Source: Chryseobacterium gleum
Lineage (GTDB): Bacteria; Bacteroidota; Bacteroidia; Flavobacteriales_D; Crocinitomicaceae
Assembly (NCBI GenBank): GCA_945877005.1
Contig: CAMCQL010000087.1
Coordinates: forward strand, 1 to 7,603
Reading direction: 5' to 3'
DNA: 7,603 bases
Shown here: positions 6,172 to 7,603 of the stretch, piece after piece
How positions within the stretch are numbered: position 1 is the first letter of the stretch
Layout: every line of letters starts with the position of its first letter
Translations under genes and position numbers: made by a program
The notes under the pieces: model-generated
What the model saw: the letters and a program-made list of their open reading frames with translations, nothing else
What the model was told of the DNA's origin: nothing
Databases searched by the model: none

Positions 6172-7553
6172 TGATTAAAAAAATCAATAGTATCGTTTTT
6201 ATTGTCGTCATTTTGGGGGCCTCTCTATTATTTTTTACACTTCCAAAACAAGATAAATCGTATTCAGAAAAAAGAAAACTTGCTGAAATACCTGAGTTTA
6301 ACTACTTCAATTATGTAAAGGGAATCTGGGCTCAAAAAATTGATGACTATATCGATGATCATTTTCCATATAGAAAAAACATGATTGATATTGCTGATGT
6401 TGTTCAGACAATGAAAGGTATTCACCTCAAAAAACAAGAAAAGATTTTTGTGGCACAACGTCCCAAAAAGAAAAAACAAGTTATAGATAGCGATCAAAAT
6501 CATACTAAAATGAATTATTTAGACGATTTCGAACAATCGTATTCTGGTAGTATGCTAATCATTAATGGATGTGTATTTCCAATGGGTGGTGGTAGTCCTG
6601 TTATGTCTAAATCATTTAGTAAAATGGTCAGTGAATATGCCAAAGAATTAAAAGGAGAAACTCGGGTAATAACTGCAGTAGCTCCTCTATCTTCAGCATT
6701 TATTCCTGTGAAAAAGTACTACAAATACAACAAGCAAAATAAAGAAACATTAGAAGCAATCGGAACACATTTAACTGATGGGGCTATCTTTAGCGATGTC
6801 TTTAAAGAAATGAATGTACATGCGGGAGAAAAAATGTATTTCAGCACAGACCATCATTGGAAACCAATAGGTGCCTATTATGCCTATGTTGCATTTTGTA
6901 AAGCAGCAGGATTCGAACCGGTAAGCTTAAAGAAAATGGAAAAAAGGGTGAAATATAATTTCATTGGAACGCTTTACAATCATACACGCGATATATCTGT
7001 GAAAGAAAACCCTGATACAATGGAGTATTATGTTCCTAAAGTCAATGCTTCTGCTGTTCAATTCCCAAAAGCAGGATTTAAAAGACCAATGAAATCTCAT
7101 GTGTTTTACCATGATGCTTCTGGAGGAAATACTTATTCCACATTCATTGCAGGCGATCATCCCTTAATGAAAATTACAACCGATGTTAAAAACGGTAAAA
7201 AAGCTGTTGTCATTAAAAATTCTTACGGAAATGCATTTGTTGTTTACCTGATTAGCCATTATGAAGAAGTATGGGTCGTTGATTTTCGTTACTCGCAACA
7301 TAATTTAGTTAGTTTGATCCGAGACAATAAAATTAATGATCTGATTTTTGGTCTCGGTATGTATGGCGCAATGAGTGGACAGGCAATTAGTATGATGCGA
7401 AATCTTGGGAAACAAAGCGGTGAATTTGTTCCTGAAAAATCCAGCAAAAAAGACAAATCAAGAGAAAGTGATACATTGAGAAAGTCAAAAGACGCAAAAC
7501 CATCCAAATCAACAAGTACAGAATCATTGGACTCATCTCTAATTCTTAACTAA
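6171..7553 (+). CDS. DHHW family protein, AlgX/AlgJ-like extracytoplasmic O-acylation partner
   Basis: A 460-residue protein with an N-terminal membrane anchor or uncleaved signal (about 7-24) and an otherwise exported body. The segment YSEKRKLAEIPEFNYFNYVK to FPYRKNMID (31-73) is the usual start of this family. The naming motif lies in FSTDHHWKPIGAYY: D227, H228, H229, W230. A later KNSYGNAFVVYL block contains S351. By analogy to AlgX/AlgJ, whose SGNH-like triad is Asp-x-His plus a distant Ser, D227, H229 and S351 are the likely triad, and all are present. Such proteins accept the acyl group from the MBOAT partner, encoded immediately upstream with a TAATG overlap, and pass it to a polysaccharide. 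The conserved part seems to end near residue 410; the last 45 residues are a Lys/Ser/Asp-rich, low-complexity tail not typical of the family. The real acceptor is not deducible here. Confidence 0.88.
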   Translation: MIKKINSIVFIVVILGASLLFFTLPKQDKSYSEKRKLAEIPEFNYFNYVKGIWAQKIDDYIDDHFPYRKNMIDIADVVQTMKGIHLKKQEKIFVAQRPKKKKQVIDSDQNHTKMNYLDDFEQSYSGSMLIINGCVFPMGGGSPVMSKSFSKMVSEYAKELKGETRVITAVAPLSSAFIPVKKYYKYNKQNKETLEAIGTHLTDGAIFSDVFKEMNVHAGEKMYFSTDHHWKPIGAYYAYVAFCKAAGFEPVSLKKMEKRVKYNFIGTLYNHTRDISVKENPDTMEYYVPKVNASAVQFPKAGFKRPMKSHVFYHDASGGNTYSTFIAGDHPLMKITTDVKNGKKAVVIKNSYGNAFVVYLISHYEEVWVVDFRYSQHNLVSLIRDNKINDLIFGLGMYGAMSGQAISMMRNLGKQSGEFVPEKSSKKDKSRESDTLRKSKDAKPSKSTSTESLDSSLILN

Positions 7554-7562
7554 TCAAAGATT

Positions 7563-7603
7563 ATGAAATTAACCATTCTTTTTATCTTAAGTGCCTTTCC
7601 TTT
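7563..7603 (+). CDS. Start of a third gene in the acylation operon, probable exported protein (partial)
   Basis: An ATG at 7563, 9 bp after the DHHW stop, opens a frame that stays open to the window end. The 13 complete codons read MKLTILFILSAFP: one lysine followed by a hydrophobic run, as in a signal peptide. A weak purine run, AAAGA (7556-7560), precedes it. In Bacteroidota an SGNH/GDSL-type esterase often follows an MBOAT-DHHW pair, but that is only a guess from context; nothing in the visible part identifies the product. Confidence 0.6.
   Translation, partial: MKLTILFILSAFP

Noticed and set aside
6264..7507. Three minus-strand open frames (6264-6503, 6927-7160, 7289-7507) inside the DHHW gene
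   Set aside because: They are antisense to the DHHW protein, whose motifs confirm the plus-strand frame; their products look like shadow translations.

Overview
The window is AT-rich and compact, and reads as a chromosomal stretch of a Bacteroidota bacterium, most likely a member of the Flavobacteriales. The basis is the gene order ftsX - DUF3098 - uppP - truB (characteristic of that phylum), a short TruB without a PUA tail, start codons mostly lacking Shine-Dalgarno sequences, and one promoter matching the phylum's TTG-N19-TAnnTTTG pattern with a single mismatch. I cannot name a genus.

Left and centre (1-4594) are all on the minus strand. In the direction of transcription the order is: a 61-residue single-membrane-span protein of unknown function (4594-4409) with its own promoter and a hairpin terminator; ispD (isoprenoid precursor synthesis); ftsX (division/cell-wall hydrolase control); a DUF3098 membrane protein; uppP (recycling of undecaprenyl diphosphate); truB (tRNA pseudouridine 55); an OmpR-type response regulator with no kinase nearby; and the N-terminal third of a dCMP deaminase cut by the window start. 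Spacings from ftsX to truB are 18 bp, an 8-bp overlap and 11 bp, and the regulator-deaminase gap is 2 bp, so most of this is probably one or two operons. IspD feeds the isoprenoid route from which undecaprenyl carrier lipid is made, UppP recycles that carrier, and FtsX acts in division, so the core has an envelope theme with housekeeping RNA and nucleotide genes attached.

A 176-bp divergent intergenic region (4595-4770) holds the minus-strand promoter, a large imperfect inverted repeat, and the ribosome binding site of the plus-strand operon.

Right side (4771-7603) is on the plus strand: an AlgI-like MBOAT O-acyltransferase, an AlgX/AlgJ-like DHHW protein joined to it by a TAATG overlap, and, 9 bp on, the start of a third gene with a signal-peptide-like N-terminus. 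The first two form a typical membrane plus extracytoplasmic O-acylation pair; the acylated polymer cannot be told from this window.

I see no mobile element, CRISPR array, tRNA or rRNA. Nothing here is clearly a new system. The least explained items are the isolated small membrane protein gene, the terminator placed directly against the ispD start, the hairpin ahead of the acylation operon, and the kinase-less regulator paired with dCMP deaminase.
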